From Wohlfahrtiimonas sp. G9077 (GTDB taxonomy: Bacteria > Pseudomonadota > Gammaproteobacteria > Cardiobacteriales > Wohlfahrtiimonadaceae): a DNA stretch of 64,000 bases. The stretch spans positions 1 to 64,000 of the forward strand of contig NZ_NEFD01000003.1 of NCBI RefSeq assembly GCF_002252155.1. Reading direction: 5' to 3'. The notes under the pieces were generated by a model that was given only the letters and a program-made list of their open reading frames with translations, did no database searches and had not been told where the DNA came from. Both the position numbers and the translations under genes were made by a program. Of this stretch, positions 45,542 to 54,914 are shown piece by piece (position 1 is the first letter of the stretch; each line of letters begins with the position of its first letter).

Positions 45542-48295
45542 ATGGAAAAGACATATCAGCCAAGTGCAATTGAATCGAAGTGGTACGATTTTTGGGAATC
45601 CAATGGATTATTTAAAGCGTCAGGAGATACGACAAAACCTGCTTACTGTATCGTGATTCCACCGCCGAATGTCACGGGTACTTTGCACATGGGGCATGCT
45701 TTCCAAGATACGATCATGGATTTTTTGATCCGTTATCATCGCATGAAAGGCGATAATACCTTATGGCAACCGGGTACGGATCACGCAGGGATCGCCACAC
45801 AAATGGTGGTTGAGCGTCAATTGAACCAACAAGGTTTGACACGTCATGATTTAGGCCGCAACAAGTTTGTGGAAAAAATCTGGGAATGGAAAGAACAATC
45901 CGGTGGCATGATCACCAAACAATTGCGTCGCATGGGCGCGAGTGCAGATTGGTCACGCGAGCGCTTTACCATGGATGAAGGTTTATCAGAAGCGGTGAAA
46001 AAAACCTTCGTGGATTTATATGATCAAGGTTTGATTTATCGTGGTCAGCGCTTAGTGAACTGGGATCCTGTCTTAAAAACAGCGGTGTCTGACATTGAGG
46101 TGGAATCTGTTGAAGAGCAAGGTTCATTGTGGCATTTGCGTTATCCAATCGATGGCACAGATGAGGTGATGATTGTGGCCACAACGCGCCCTGAAACGAT
46201 GCTCGGTGACAGTGCCGTTGCAGTCAATCCAAACGATGAACGCTACACGCATTTAGTGGGCAAAATGATCAACTTACCATTGTGTGATCGTCAAATTCCC
46301 ATCATTGCAGATGATTATGTGGATCAAGAGTTTGGGACAGGTTGCGTGAAAATCACGCCTGCGCACGACTTTAATGACTATGAAATGGGTAAACGCCATG
46401 ATTTGCCGCTCATCAACATTTTAACGCCGGATGCAAAAATCAACGATGAAGCGCCAGAAGCTTATCGTGGTTTAGATCGCTTTGAGGCGCGTAAAAAAGT
46501 GGTGGCTGATTTTGAAGCGGCGGGTTTACTGGAAAAAATTGAACCACACACATTGAAAATTCCACGTGGGGATCGTACCGGTCAAGTGATCGAACCGTAC
46601 TTAACAGATCAATGGTATGTGGATGCGAAAACATTGGCAAAACCTGCCATTGAAGTGGTTAAATCCGGGAAAATTAAGTTTGTGCCAGAAAACTGGGACA
46701 AAACTTATTATGAATGGATGAACAACATTCAAGATTGGTGCATTTCTCGTCAATTGTGGTGGGGTCATCAGATTCCAGCTTGGTATGATGAAGAAGGTAA
46801 TGTCTATGTTGGGCACGATGAAGCGGAAGTGCGCGCTAAATACAATTTAGGTGACATCAGTCTTCGTCAAGATGAAGATGTGTTAGACACATGGTTCTCC
46901 TCTGCTTTGTGGCCATTTACCACATTGGGCTGGCCTGAAAATACTGAAGAGCTCAAAACCTTCTACCCAACATCTGTATTGGTGACGGGTTTTGACATCA
47001 TTTTCTTCTGGGTTGCACGCATGATCATGATGGGAATGCACTTTATGGAAGAGATTCCATTTAAAGAGATTTACATCCACGGTTTAGTGCGTGACCAAGA
47101 TGGTCAAAAAATGAGTAAATCTAAAGGCAATGTGCTCGATCCAATTGATTTGATCGATGGCATTGATTTAGAAACATTGGTGAAAAAGCGCACCACCGGT
47201 TTAATGCAGCCTCAAATGGCAGAGCGCATTGAAAAATCCACACGCAAAAACTTCCCAGATGGCATCAAAGCTTACGGGACAGATGCCCTTCGTTTTACAT
47301 TCACAGCGCTTGCAACCAATGGCCGCGATGTGATTTTTGATGTCGGTCGCGTTGAAGGTTATTCCAACTTCTGTAATAAAATCTGGAATGCGGCGCGCTT
47401 TGTGTTCATGAACACTGAAGGTCAAGCGATTGCGGATCAACCAGAAGCACGTTCACACATTGATGATTGGATTTTATCGCGCATCACTCATGTGAATGAA
47501 GAAGTTGAGCGCCATGTGGCTCAGTACCGTTTTGACTTAGCGACACAAGCATTGTACGACTTCATCTGGAATGAGTTCTGTGATTGGTATTTAGAACTCA
47601 CAAAACCTGTGTTAAACGGCGATTTCAGTGATGAGCAAAAAGCTGCAACCCGTTATACGTTGTTGTCCGTGTTAGATGGCATCCTCAAAATGTTGCACCC
47701 ATTCATGCCATACATCACGGAAGAGATTTGGCAAAAATTGGTGACCATCGCGCCAGTCTTTAAAGATTCTGACAGCATCATGACGGCAAGCTTCCCAAGC
47801 TTTAATGCCCGCAATGAAGCGCTTGAGGCGGACATTGAGTGGTTGCAAAATGTGTTGCTTGAAGTGCGCCGCATTCGTGCAGAAATGAACATTGCACCGG
47901 GTAAACCATTGCCAGTCTTGTACGAAAATGCTACAGAAGAAGATGTGCGCCGTTTGGCACAAAATGAGTTGTTTGCCCTTAAAATTGGTCGCTTAGAATC
48001 ATTGACAGCCTGTGAAGGCAATGCGCCGGAATCAGCTGTGGCAGTTGTGGGTAAAATGCGTTTATTGATTCCTTTGGCCGGTTTAATTGACAAAGAACAA
48101 GAATTGGCACGTTTAGCCCGTGAAATTGGCAAGCTTGAACCTGGCATTAAACAATTGACGGGTAAATTGTCCAATGAAGGCTTCACAGCGAAGGCACCGG
48201 CGGCAGTTGTGGCCAAAGAGCGTGAAAAATTGGCGGATATGGAAAATACATTGGCCGAGCTGAATCAGCAATTGGCAAAAATCAAAGCACTATAA
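45542..48295 (+). CDS. valS: valyl-tRNA synthetase
   Basis: A 917-aa class I tRNA synthetase. The HIGH region is [12 protein letters not shown] near residue 40, the KMSKS loop is [12 protein letters not shown] near 521, and the editing domain (about 190-345) has [15 protein letters not shown] and [11 protein letters not shown]. The anticodon-binding domain and the C-terminal coiled coil (from about 855, [19 protein letters not shown]) are present. Size and domain order match bacterial ValS. GGGAT precedes ATG 45542. A terminator follows directly. Confidence 0.97.
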   Translation: MEKTYQPSAIESKWYDFWESNGLFKASGDTTKPAYCIVIPPPNVTGTLHMGHAFQDTIMDFLIRYHRMKGDNTLWQPGTDHAGIATQMVVERQLNQQGLTRHDLGRNKFVEKIWEWKEQSGGMITKQLRRMGASADWSRERFTMDEGLSEAVKKTFVDLYDQGLIYRGQRLVNWDPVLKTAVSDIEVESVEEQGSLWHLRYPIDGTDEVMIVATTRPETMLGDSAVAVNPNDERYTHLVGKMINLPLCDRQIPIIADDYVDQEFGTGCVKITPAHDFNDYEMGKRHDLPLINILTPDAKINDEAPEAYRGLDRFEARKKVVADFEAAGLLEKIEPHTLKIPRGDRTGQVIEPYLTDQWYVDAKTLAKPAIEVVKSGKIKFVPENWDKTYYEWMNNIQDWCISRQLWWGHQIPAWYDEEGNVYVGHDEAEVRAKYNLGDISLRQDEDVLDTWFSSALWPFTTLGWPENTEELKTFYPTSVLVTGFDIIFFWVARMIMMGMHFMEEIPFKEIYIHGLVRDQDGQKMSKSKGNVLDPIDLIDGIDLETLVKKRTTGLMQPQMAERIEKSTRKNFPDGIKAYGTDALRFTFTALATNGRDVIFDVGRVEGYSNFCNKIWNAARFVFMNTEGQAIADQPEARSHIDDWILSRITHVNEEVERHVAQYRFDLATQALYDFIWNEFCDWYLELTKPVLNGDFSDEQKAATRYTLLSVLDGILKMLHPFMPYITEEIWQKLVTIAPVFKDSDSIMTASFPSFNARNEALEADIEWLQNVLLEVRRIRAEMNIAPGKPLPVLYENATEEDVRRLAQNELFALKIGRLESLTACEGNAPESAVAVVGKMRLLIPLAGLIDKEQELARLAREIGKLEPGIKQLTGKLSNEGFTAKAPAAVVAKEREKLADMENTLAELNQQLAKIKAL

Positions 48296-48312
48296 TGAAT
48301 TGATTTTTAATC

Positions 48313-48338
48313 AAAAGCGATCGAAAGATCGCTTTTTT
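48313..48338 (+). terminator. rho-independent terminator after valS
   Basis: AAAAGCGATC (48313-48322) pairs with GATCGCTTTT (48327-48336) around a GAAA tetraloop, with further T residues. The following 48340-48440 stretch is very AT-rich and holds no gene; it should contain the promoter of the molybdoenzyme gene. Confidence 0.9.
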
Positions 48339-48473
48339 TATGCCTTTTTTTTGTTAATCACCAATTAAATAATTCTATTGTTAATTTTTTAATAAATTAT
48401 GTTTAATTATATATAAGTTTTATTTTTGAATTTATCTAAATCAGCATCAATGATGGTGCGAGGGAGCTTGGAT

Positions 48474-50762
48474 ATGAAAGAGAAAATCGAAAACTATACC
48501 GGTGCTGCAGGTGGTTGGGGTGCACTCAAAGCTGTGGTTAAAGCATTAGAAGGGCAAATGGATATCCGTGAGGATGCCAAAGCCATGTTTGAGATGAATA
48601 AACCGCAGGGTTTTGATTGCCCAGGTTGCGCCTGGCCAGATCCTAAAAAATCCCCCATCTTTAATATTTGTGAAAATGGCGCCAAAGCCGTTTCTTGGGA
48701 AGCCACATCGAAGCGCGCGACCCTCGACTTTTTTAAAGCGCACACCATCAAAGAATTATTGTCATGGTCTGATTATCAATTAGAAGATGCTGGCCGTTTG
48801 GTGCATCCGATGAAATATGATGCCCGAACCGATACTTATCAAGCCATTGAATGGCAAACGGCCTTTGAAGAGATTGGCGCCATTTTGCGTGGTTATGATG
48901 ATCCAAATGTCGTGGAGTTTTACACATCAGGGCGCACCTCTAATGAAGCAGCATTCTTATTTCAGCTTTATGCCCGCGAATATGGCACCAATAATTTTCC
49001 CGATTGCTCTAACATGTGCCATGAGCCCACAAGCGTTGGTGTTGCCGCATCCATTGGCGTTGGTAAAGGGACGGTATTATTAGAAGATTTTGAACAGGCA
49101 GATTTGGTGATGTGCATCGGGCACAATCCTGGCACGAATCATCCAAGAATGCTCAATACATTGCGCAAAGTGTCTGAACGTGGCGCAACGATTGTGGCGA
49201 TCAATCCGATGCGAGAACGTGGGCTTGAAAAATTCATTTATCCACAAAATCCTGTGGAAATGCTCACAGATCATGCCGTGCCTTTGGCGACGCCGCCCCA
49301 TTATTATCAAGTGCGTGTTGGCGGTGACACAGCATTGATGAAAGGCATCATGCGCCTTGTGATTGAGCGCCATGATGCAGCTGTTGCAAAGGGTGAGCCG
49401 GCCATTTTAGACCTTGATTTTATCGCAGAACATACCTTAGGTTATGAGGCCGTTAAAGACGATGTGTTAAGCAGTGATTGGGCGGATTTAGAGCGCATTT
49501 CAGGTTTATCTAAATCCGTGATCAGTGAAATTGCTGATCTTTACATACAATCTGAGCGTACCATCATCTGTTATGGCATGGGCATTACGCAGCATCAGCA
49601 TGGTACCCATAACATTCAGCAGCTTATTAATCTATTGTTATTGAAAGGTAATATCGGGAAACCCGGTGCAGGATTGTGTCCACTTCGTGGGCATTCAAAT
49701 GTGCAAGGTGATCGCACGGTGGGCATTACTGAAAAACCGAGCGCGGAGTTTTTAGCAAACATTGAAAAACGTTTTGGTTTTACGCCACCTAAAGAATGGG
49801 GCCATGCTGTTGTGGCCAGCATGCAAGCCATTTATGAAGGTCGATCTAAGGCGTTGATCAGCATGGGCGGCAATTTAGCCGTGGCGATGGCGGATCATGA
49901 CAAAACCTATGCTGGCATGAAAGGGTTAGATTTGGCTGTACATGTGGCCACTAAACTCAATCGTTCACATTTATTGACGGCAAAACATACGTATCTTTTC
50001 CCTGTGCTCGGTCGTACGGAAGTGGATCTACAGCAAACCGGCCCACAAGCGGTGACGGTAGAAGATTCAATGTCCATGGTGCATGCATCGCGTGGTGTGT
50101 TAAAACCAGTCAGTGACGATGTGATGAGTGAATGCGCTGTGGTGGCAGGCATGGCGAAGGCAACCTTGCTAAACACAAAAGTCGAATGGGATGAATTTGT
50201 GGCAGATTACAGCAAAATTCGCGATGCAATGGGCGCAGTATTCCCCAATCTATTCACGGATTATAATGAAAAGATCAAAGTGCCTGGCGGTTTTCATTTA
50301 GACAATGCAGCATCGCGTCGTGTGTGGCACACCAAAAGTGGTAAAGCAAACTTTATACCCACAGATGGCATCATTGAAGATCCAAAATCTGCCTTTAATA
50401 GTGAATTGGTGCTCGCAACAGTGCGCAGCCATGATCAATACAATACGACCATCTACAGTTACAATGATCGTTATCGCGGCGTTTTTGGTACGCGTGATGT
50501 GTTGTTCTTAAGTGAGCATGAGGCCGAAGTTCAAGGGTTAAAGGCGGGTGATCGCGTCAATGTGATTGCGTTGGATGATCAAGGCAATCCCACAGATCGC
50601 CGCTTAGAGCATTTAGAGGTGGTGATTCACGCCATCGCCGATCGTTGTGCGGCAACATATTTCCCTGAGGCCAATAATCTATTGCCGATTGACAGCATTG
50701 ATGAGCAATCTGGGATTCCGGCGTATAAAAACATTCCGATACGCTTAGAAAAAGTCGCTTAA
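48474..50762 (+). CDS. YdeP/FdhF-family molybdopterin oxidoreductase
   Basis: A 762-aa molybdopterin-binding oxidoreductase of the FdhF/YdeP group. Only three cysteines (C49, C52 in [11 protein letters not shown] and C66) occur near the N terminus, so a full four-cysteine iron-sulfur cluster is not obvious. At the place where FdhF has selenocysteine (before HGPS), this protein has C182 in [13 protein letters not shown]. The molybdopterin-binding segments [42 protein letters not shown] and the C-terminal [13 protein letters not shown] domain are present. E. coli YdeP is linked to acid resistance; the substrate is unknown. ATG 48474 has GAGGGAG seven bases upstream. A terminator follows at 50771. 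Confidence 0.87.
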   Translation: MKEKIENYTGAAGGWGALKAVVKALEGQMDIREDAKAMFEMNKPQGFDCPGCAWPDPKKSPIFNICENGAKAVSWEATSKRATLDFFKAHTIKELLSWSDYQLEDAGRLVHPMKYDARTDTYQAIEWQTAFEEIGAILRGYDDPNVVEFYTSGRTSNEAAFLFQLYAREYGTNNFPDCSNMCHEPTSVGVAASIGVGKGTVLLEDFEQADLVMCIGHNPGTNHPRMLNTLRKVSERGATIVAINPMRERGLEKFIYPQNPVEMLTDHAVPLATPPHYYQVRVGGDTALMKGIMRLVIERHDAAVAKGEPAILDLDFIAEHTLGYEAVKDDVLSSDWADLERISGLSKSVISEIADLYIQSERTIICYGMGITQHQHGTHNIQQLINLLLLKGNIGKPGAGLCPLRGHSNVQGDRTVGITEKPSAEFLANIEKRFGFTPPKEWGHAVVASMQAIYEGRSKALISMGGNLAVAMADHDKTYAGMKGLDLAVHVATKLNRSHLLTAKHTYLFPVLGRTEVDLQQTGPQAVTVEDSMSMVHASRGVLKPVSDDVMSECAVVAGMAKATLLNTKVEWDEFVADYSKIRDAMGAVFPNLFTDYNEKIKVPGGFHLDNAASRRVWHTKSGKANFIPTDGIIEDPKSAFNSELVLATVRSHDQYNTTIYSYNDRYRGVFGTRDVLFLSEHEAEVQGLKAGDRVNVIALDDQGNPTDRRLEHLEVVIHAIADRCAATYFPEANNLLPIDSIDEQSGIPAYKNIPIRLEKVA

Positions 50763-50770
50763 GCTAGAAG

Positions 50771-50795
50771 CCCCAATCATCGATTGGGGTTTTTT
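50771..50795 (+). terminator. rho-independent terminator after the YdeP-like gene
   Basis: CCCCAATC (50771-50778) pairs with GATTGGGG (50782-50789) with a three-base loop and a T run from 50790. Confidence 0.9.
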
Positions 50796-52263
50796 ATGCC
50801 CACTCAATTTTAATGCCAGCTTCTTTTAGCCAATCACGCTCAAGCTGTAAATCTTGCTGAATGAGCGGGTGCTCATCGAGCCAATGGGGCGGAAAAGTTA
50901 GGGTGATCTTCTTTTTAGTGTATTGAAAATCAAACTCTGGCATTGGCTGTGGTTCGCGGCTGCGATGTAAAAGCACAGAGATGCGTAAAATCAGCGTCAA
51001 TGCCATAGTGAAATCGGGCAAATATTCAAAATCATCTGGGTTAAAGCGGCGTTTATGATTGTATAAAATGGCGGCCAAAATCTTTTGATCAGTACGGCTA
51101 AAGCCATCTAAATCAGCGTGTTCCACCAAATATGCGCTGTGTTTATAGTGACGATGGTAAGAGATGGCCAATCCAATTTCATGCAGCAAAGAAGCCCAAC
51201 CTAAATAACGGCGTGGACTGGTTAAATAGGGCGCGCTCAGTTCGATTTTATCCACCATATAAAGGGAAGTGGCTTCAACACGCTTTGCTTGTTCGATGTT
51301 CGCGCCAAAACGGTGCACCAAGCTTTCGATGGTTAAATCCCGCATGTCCTCTTTATGAATGCGCCCTAGGAGATCAAGTACCATGCCTTCGCGCAGTGCG
51401 GTGTCCACCGGTTGCACCATTTCTAGGTGGAACTTTTCCATCACCGCTTTTAGGATCAATAAGCCAGAACAGATGACACGGGCGCGCTCAGTGGTCAGAT
51501 CAAAGCGGCGCTCGATGGCGCGTACGGTGCCAAGGGATAAGAGAATTTTCAGCAGTTTTTTAAGTGCCGTTGCTGTGATTTCCTCTTCCCCTAGATTTTC
51601 TTGCTCGATCATCTCGCGCAGTGTGCGAATGGTGCCGGATGCACCAAAATATTGGCAAGGATCAGACGTTAAGTGAGGATGGATCGGTTGCAGCTCTGTT
51701 TCAAGGTACAATGCAGCAGCATGCACCTGCTTTTTTGAGATTTTATCATCAAAAAAGAACTGCTTAGCCAAACGTACACAACCCACTTCTAAGCTTGAGG
51801 AGCGCAGTAATTTATCCTTATCCCCAAGCACGAGTTCTGTACTGCCGCCGCCAATGTCGATGACAAGGGCGAGCTGATCGTGTAGATCCACATATTGAAT
51901 CACGCCAAGATAGATGAGGCGCGCCTCTTCTTTACCGGATATGATTTCAATGGGCACGCCAAGGGCGGCTTCTGCCTCGCGCATAAACGAAGGATCTTTG
52001 AGTTGACGCAAAGTGTTTGTGCCAACCACGCGAATATTTTTGCGATCAATTTCCGCTAATCGCTCACCAAATTGGGCAAGGCAAGTCAGCGCTTTTTCAC
52101 GCGTATTGGGATGAATTAATTTCTCAGGTGTTAAGCCATAGGCCAGTTGCACCATGCTTTTCATGCGGTCGATCACCACTAAGCGGCCATTATCTTCCTG
52201 CACGATGGCTAAATGAAAACTGTTTGAGCCTAAATCCACAACCCCCAAGATTTTTTCATCCAT
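50794..52263 (-). CDS. ppx: exopolyphosphatase / pppGpp phosphatase (Ppx/GppA)
   Basis: A 489-aa actin-like ATPase-fold hydrolase. The N-terminal VVDLGSNSFHLAIV and the IDIGGGSTELVLG motif (phosphate-binding) are diagnostic of Ppx/GppA, and a C-terminal HD-type domain (about 305-485, with WASLLHEIGLAISYHRHYKHSAYLVEH) completes the Ppx fold. It releases phosphate from polyphosphate and may also convert pppGpp to ppGpp; with relA in this window it could touch the same pool. AAGGAT precedes ATG 52263. It is followed by ksgA on the same strand, 18 bases away upstream. Confidence 0.93.
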   Translation of the reverse strand: MDEKILGVVDLGSNSFHLAIVQEDNGRLVVIDRMKSMVQLAYGLTPEKLIHPNTREKALTCLAQFGERLAEIDRKNIRVVGTNTLRQLKDPSFMREAEAALGVPIEIISGKEEARLIYLGVIQYVDLHDQLALVIDIGGGSTELVLGDKDKLLRSSSLEVGCVRLAKQFFFDDKISKKQVHAAALYLETELQPIHPHLTSDPCQYFGASGTIRTLREMIEQENLGEEEITATALKKLLKILLSLGTVRAIERRFDLTTERARVICSGLLILKAVMEKFHLEMVQPVDTALREGMVLDLLGRIHKEDMRDLTIESLVHRFGANIEQAKRVEATSLYMVDKIELSAPYLTSPRRYLGWASLLHEIGLAISYHRHYKHSAYLVEHADLDGFSRTDQKILAAILYNHKRRFNPDDFEYLPDFTMALTLILRISVLLHRSREPQPMPEFDFQYTKKKITLTFPPHWLDEHPLIQQDLQLERDWLKEAGIKIEWA

Positions 52264-52281
52264 ATTCGATCCTTTAATAGA

Positions 52282-53091
52282 TTATGACTGCGATTGTTTA
52301 TGAAAGAGAAGGTTAGAGAGTGTTGCAAAATCTGCCACAGAGAGTTTCTCAGCGCGTAAAGAGGCATCAATGCCACACGCTTCGATCTCTTCTTGGGTAA
52401 AGAGCGGTTTTAAAGTATTGCGAAGGGTTTTGCGCTTCATGGTGAAGGCGCATTTGACCACATCATAAAAACATTCATCCGACTCAATGCCATAAGGGTC
52501 TTTTTCATACGGCACTAAGCGTACAAATTGACTCATCACTTTTGGGGCAGGGTTAAAGGCCGTTGGTGGAATGGTCAAAAGTGGAATCACTTGACAATAA
52601 CGCTGCACCATCACAGAAAGACGGCCATATTCACTGTCATCTGGCGTGGCGGCCATGCGATCGATCACCTCTTTTTGTAGCATAAAATGCATGTCTTGAA
52701 TGACATCAGCAACCGCTAAGAGATGGAAAATGATGGGCGTTGAGATATTGTAAGGCAAGTTGCCCACAATTCTGAGTTTACGCTCATCGGTTTTGAGGGT
52801 GCGAAAATCCACCGTCAATACATCTTGATGGATGATGTTGAGTTTGTCGAGCTCAGATAAAATGGGAATCAAATTGCGGTCAAGTTCGATGACGGTGAGT
52901 TCATTGAGCACCGTCAATAAAGGGCGCGTCAAGGCGCCTAAACCTGGGCCAATCTCGATGAGATGGTCATTAGGTTCTGCGCGGATGCTTTGAAACAATT
53001 GGATGATTAAAGGATAGTCAATTAAAAAGTTTTGACCAAAACGTTTGCGCGCCTGATGATGGCGCACAAGTTGTAGATATTCATTTGTCAC
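52282..53091 (-). CDS. rsmA: 16S rRNA (adenine1518/1519-N6) dimethyltransferase
   Basis: A 269-aa KsgA/RsmA methyltransferase that dimethylates two adenines in helix 45 of 16S rRNA. The signature ARKRFGQNFLID is at the N terminus, followed by IEIGPGLGALTRPLL (AdoMet loop) and the catalytic NLPYNIS. The C-terminal dimerisation part has PAPKVMSQFVRLVP. I start at GTG 53091, two bases after the surA stop, which gives the usual distance from the start to the KRFGQNFL motif and a length close to E. coli KsgA (273 aa). The frame is open to ATG 53142 inside surA, which would add 17 residues and overlaps. Coupling with surA is likely. Confidence 0.93.
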   Translation of the reverse strand: MTNEYLQLVRHHQARKRFGQNFLIDYPLIIQLFQSIRAEPNDHLIEIGPGLGALTRPLLTVLNELTVIELDRNLIPILSELDKLNIIHQDVLTVDFRTLKTDERKLRIVGNLPYNISTPIIFHLLAVADVIQDMHFMLQKEVIDRMAATPDDSEYGRLSVMVQRYCQVIPLLTIPPTAFNPAPKVMSQFVRLVPYEKDPYGIESDECFYDVVKCAFTMKRKTLRNTLKPLFTQEEIEACGIDASLRAEKLSVADFATLSNLLFHKQSQS

Positions 53092-53093
53092 GG

Positions 53094-54077
53094 TTAGAAG
53101 CGTCTCTCTATGTATACGTCGGATAGCATTTTGTCTTGCCATAAGCTGTATTGCTGACCGGCTTTTTTGCGGTAGTAATAATCTCTGGCAATGTTTTTGA
53201 TTTGCGATTCATCCGGTAAACCCACTTTTTTATCCTCAACGCGAATGATGTGATAACCAAACGGCGTGCGCACAGGTTTACTGGTTTCGCCCACTTTCAG
53301 GGCAAGCATCGTTTTTTCAAATTCTGGGACCAATTGACCGGGTGCAACCCAACCAATTTCGCCACCTTTAGCCGCAGAGACAGGATCTTGGGATTGCGCT
53401 TTGGCAATCTCTTCAAAACCTTCGCCTGCCGCTAAACGTTCATGTAAGCGATCAATGCGCAATTTGGCCTCTTTTTCAGTGGTGTCGTTATCGACACGCA
53501 CTAAAATGTGGCGCACTTTCACGTTGGGCGTTTTGCTGTTTGCGAGCTGCTTTTGTAATTGTTTAAATTCATCAGAGCGCATGTAAATGTCCACTTCATC
53601 ATCTGTCACGCGAATGGAGCGCATCATTTGATTGCGAAGCTCAGCAGACATGATTTGTTTGCGGATGTTTTCTCTAAATTGATTAAAAGGAATGCCTTGA
53701 TATTGTAAATATGCTTTAAGGTCTGAAACAGATGCACCATTTCGAGAAGCAATGTCGCGGATGGCATCATCCACCATCATGTCAGAGATTTCAATGCCGG
53801 CATTGTTTGCGATGCTTTCCATGATCTTATTGATGGCAAGCGTTTTGACCACTTCATCTTTAATGGCTTGTTCGCTCAATCCCATGCCGCGGAACTCTGC
53901 GCGTGCTTGTGCCAATGCTGAATTGAACTCTTTGCGGGTGATGGCTTGGTTATCGACCACTAATGCAATTTGATCTGTGTATTGTGTATTTGACTTTTGT
54001 GCATGTGAAATCGTTGCAAAGGAAGAGAAGCATAATAGCGACAAGGGCAATAAGACCGACAGCTTTTTACGTGCCAT
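53094..54077 (-). CDS. surA: SurA-like periplasmic peptidyl-prolyl isomerase (one parvulin domain)
   Basis: A 327-aa SurA-type chaperone for outer-membrane proteins. After a signal peptide (1-26, SHA cut) come an N-terminal chaperone region (about 30-160), one parvulin domain (187-280, VKVRHILVRV to TPFGYHIIRVED) and a short C-terminal helix. E. coli SurA (428 aa) has two parvulin domains; this protein carries only one, matching the second, active one. AAGGAT precedes ATG 54077. The downstream ksgA is coupled, but the usual lptD and pdxA partners of surA-ksgA are not beside it here. Confidence 0.88.
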   Translation of the reverse strand: MARKKLSVLLPLSLLCFSSFATISHAQKSNTQYTDQIALVVDNQAITRKEFNSALAQARAEFRGMGLSEQAIKDEVVKTLAINKIMESIANNAGIEISDMMVDDAIRDIASRNGASVSDLKAYLQYQGIPFNQFRENIRKQIMSAELRNQMMRSIRVTDDEVDIYMRSDEFKQLQKQLANSKTPNVKVRHILVRVDNDTTEKEAKLRIDRLHERLAAGEGFEEIAKAQSQDPVSAAKGGEIGWVAPGQLVPEFEKTMLALKVGETSKPVRTPFGYHIIRVEDKKVGLPDESQIKNIARDYYYRKKAGQQYSLWQDKMLSDVYIERRF

Positions 54078-54170
54078 ACAAAATCCTTCTAATTATGGTT
54101 TGAAATAAGATAAATACGAATAATTATACTAAGGAATTATGGAATAGTAATGCAATTATTTCATAGATAC

Positions 54171-54209
54171 TATAAAATGGCGGGGCATGGGCGTGACGAC
54201 GCCTTTTTT
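54171..54209 (+). promoter_or_regulatory. terminator-like hairpin near the 5' end of the proQ transcript
   Basis: TATAAA at 54171-54176 looks like a -10 with a start near 54183. Right after it, GGCGT (54190-54194) and ACGCC (54199-54203) form a 5-bp stem with a GACG loop and six T residues (54204-54209), the shape of a short terminator or attenuator. It lies in the 54210-54247 leader of proQ, where no Shine-Dalgarno is visible. No upstream plus-strand gene needs a terminator here. Confidence 0.5.
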
Positions 54210-54247
54210 AATCTACTTTTTACTATATTTAACAATCGTTTAATGTC

Positions 54248-54904
54248 ATGACAGAAGAAAAACAAAACTTAATGGATACAACTGAAGCTGTAGAATTGCC
54301 AACAGAGGCAGTTGATAATCAGGCGCAATTAAAGCGTGAAAAACTCAAACAAAAGCAACAAGCTGTTAATGAGTTGTTAGCGCGTTTGTCCGCGGAATAT
54401 CCAGCCATTTTCCCGAAAGCTGGGCAAGGTCGAGCAGTGCCTTTAGCCATTGGTATGCATAAAGTATTGCAACCGATTGTGGCTGAATGGGGCTTTAACT
54501 CCATGACCTTGCGCGCAGCGATGTTCAACTACACGCGTCAATTGCGTTATCAAAACGCCTTGGTGTTTGCGTCTCATCGTTTGAACTTAGATGGCACACA
54601 AGCCGAAGAGATCACCGAAGAGCAAAAAGAAGCGGCGCGTGCAGAAATTGCAAAAATCGAAGCTTGGTTAGCGAAAAATAAGCCTGAGAAGGCTAAACGC
54701 TTGTCTGAAAAGAAAGCGCAAATCGCTGAGAAAAAGCAAGCGAATACGCAAAAACCAAGACACAGAGCAAAACCTCAAGGTGCTGCTAAACCTTTTGTAA
54801 AAAAAGAGTTTAAAGCCCCTAAAGCTCAAGAAGAGAGTAAGGCTGCACCGCAAAATCTCGATGAGAAGATGCAAAGCCTTTTATCTAAATTCAATCAGCA
54901 TTAA
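54248..54904 (+). CDS. proQ: ProQ/FINO-domain RNA chaperone
   Basis: A 218-aa RNA-binding protein with an N-terminal acidic stretch (1-30), a FinO/ProQ domain (about 32-140: LLARLSAEYPAIFP, PLAIGMHKVLQPIVAEWGF, FNYTRQLRYQNALV, HRLNLDG) and a basic low-complexity C-terminal tail (about 150-218). ProQ-family proteins bind structured RNAs, including intrinsic-terminator hairpins of mRNAs and sRNAs. The canonical E. coli ProQ has a Tudor-like C terminus, which is not evident here. Its own 5' region carries a terminator-like hairpin. A two-codon ATG-TCA-TGA at 54243-54251 overlaps the start. Confidence 0.88.
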   Translation: MTEEKQNLMDTTEAVELPTEAVDNQAQLKREKLKQKQQAVNELLARLSAEYPAIFPKAGQGRAVPLAIGMHKVLQPIVAEWGFNSMTLRAAMFNYTRQLRYQNALVFASHRLNLDGTQAEEITEEQKEAARAEIAKIEAWLAKNKPEKAKRLSEKKAQIAEKKQANTQKPRHRAKPQGAAKPFVKKEFKAPKAQEESKAAPQNLDEKMQSLLSKFNQH

Positions 54905-54914
54905 TTAAGAACCA

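Noticed and set aside
48340..48440. Very AT-rich stretch before the YdeP-like gene as a sign of transferred DNA
   Set aside because: The gene body itself has normal composition and a good ribosome-binding site, so an AT-rich promoter is the simpler explanation.
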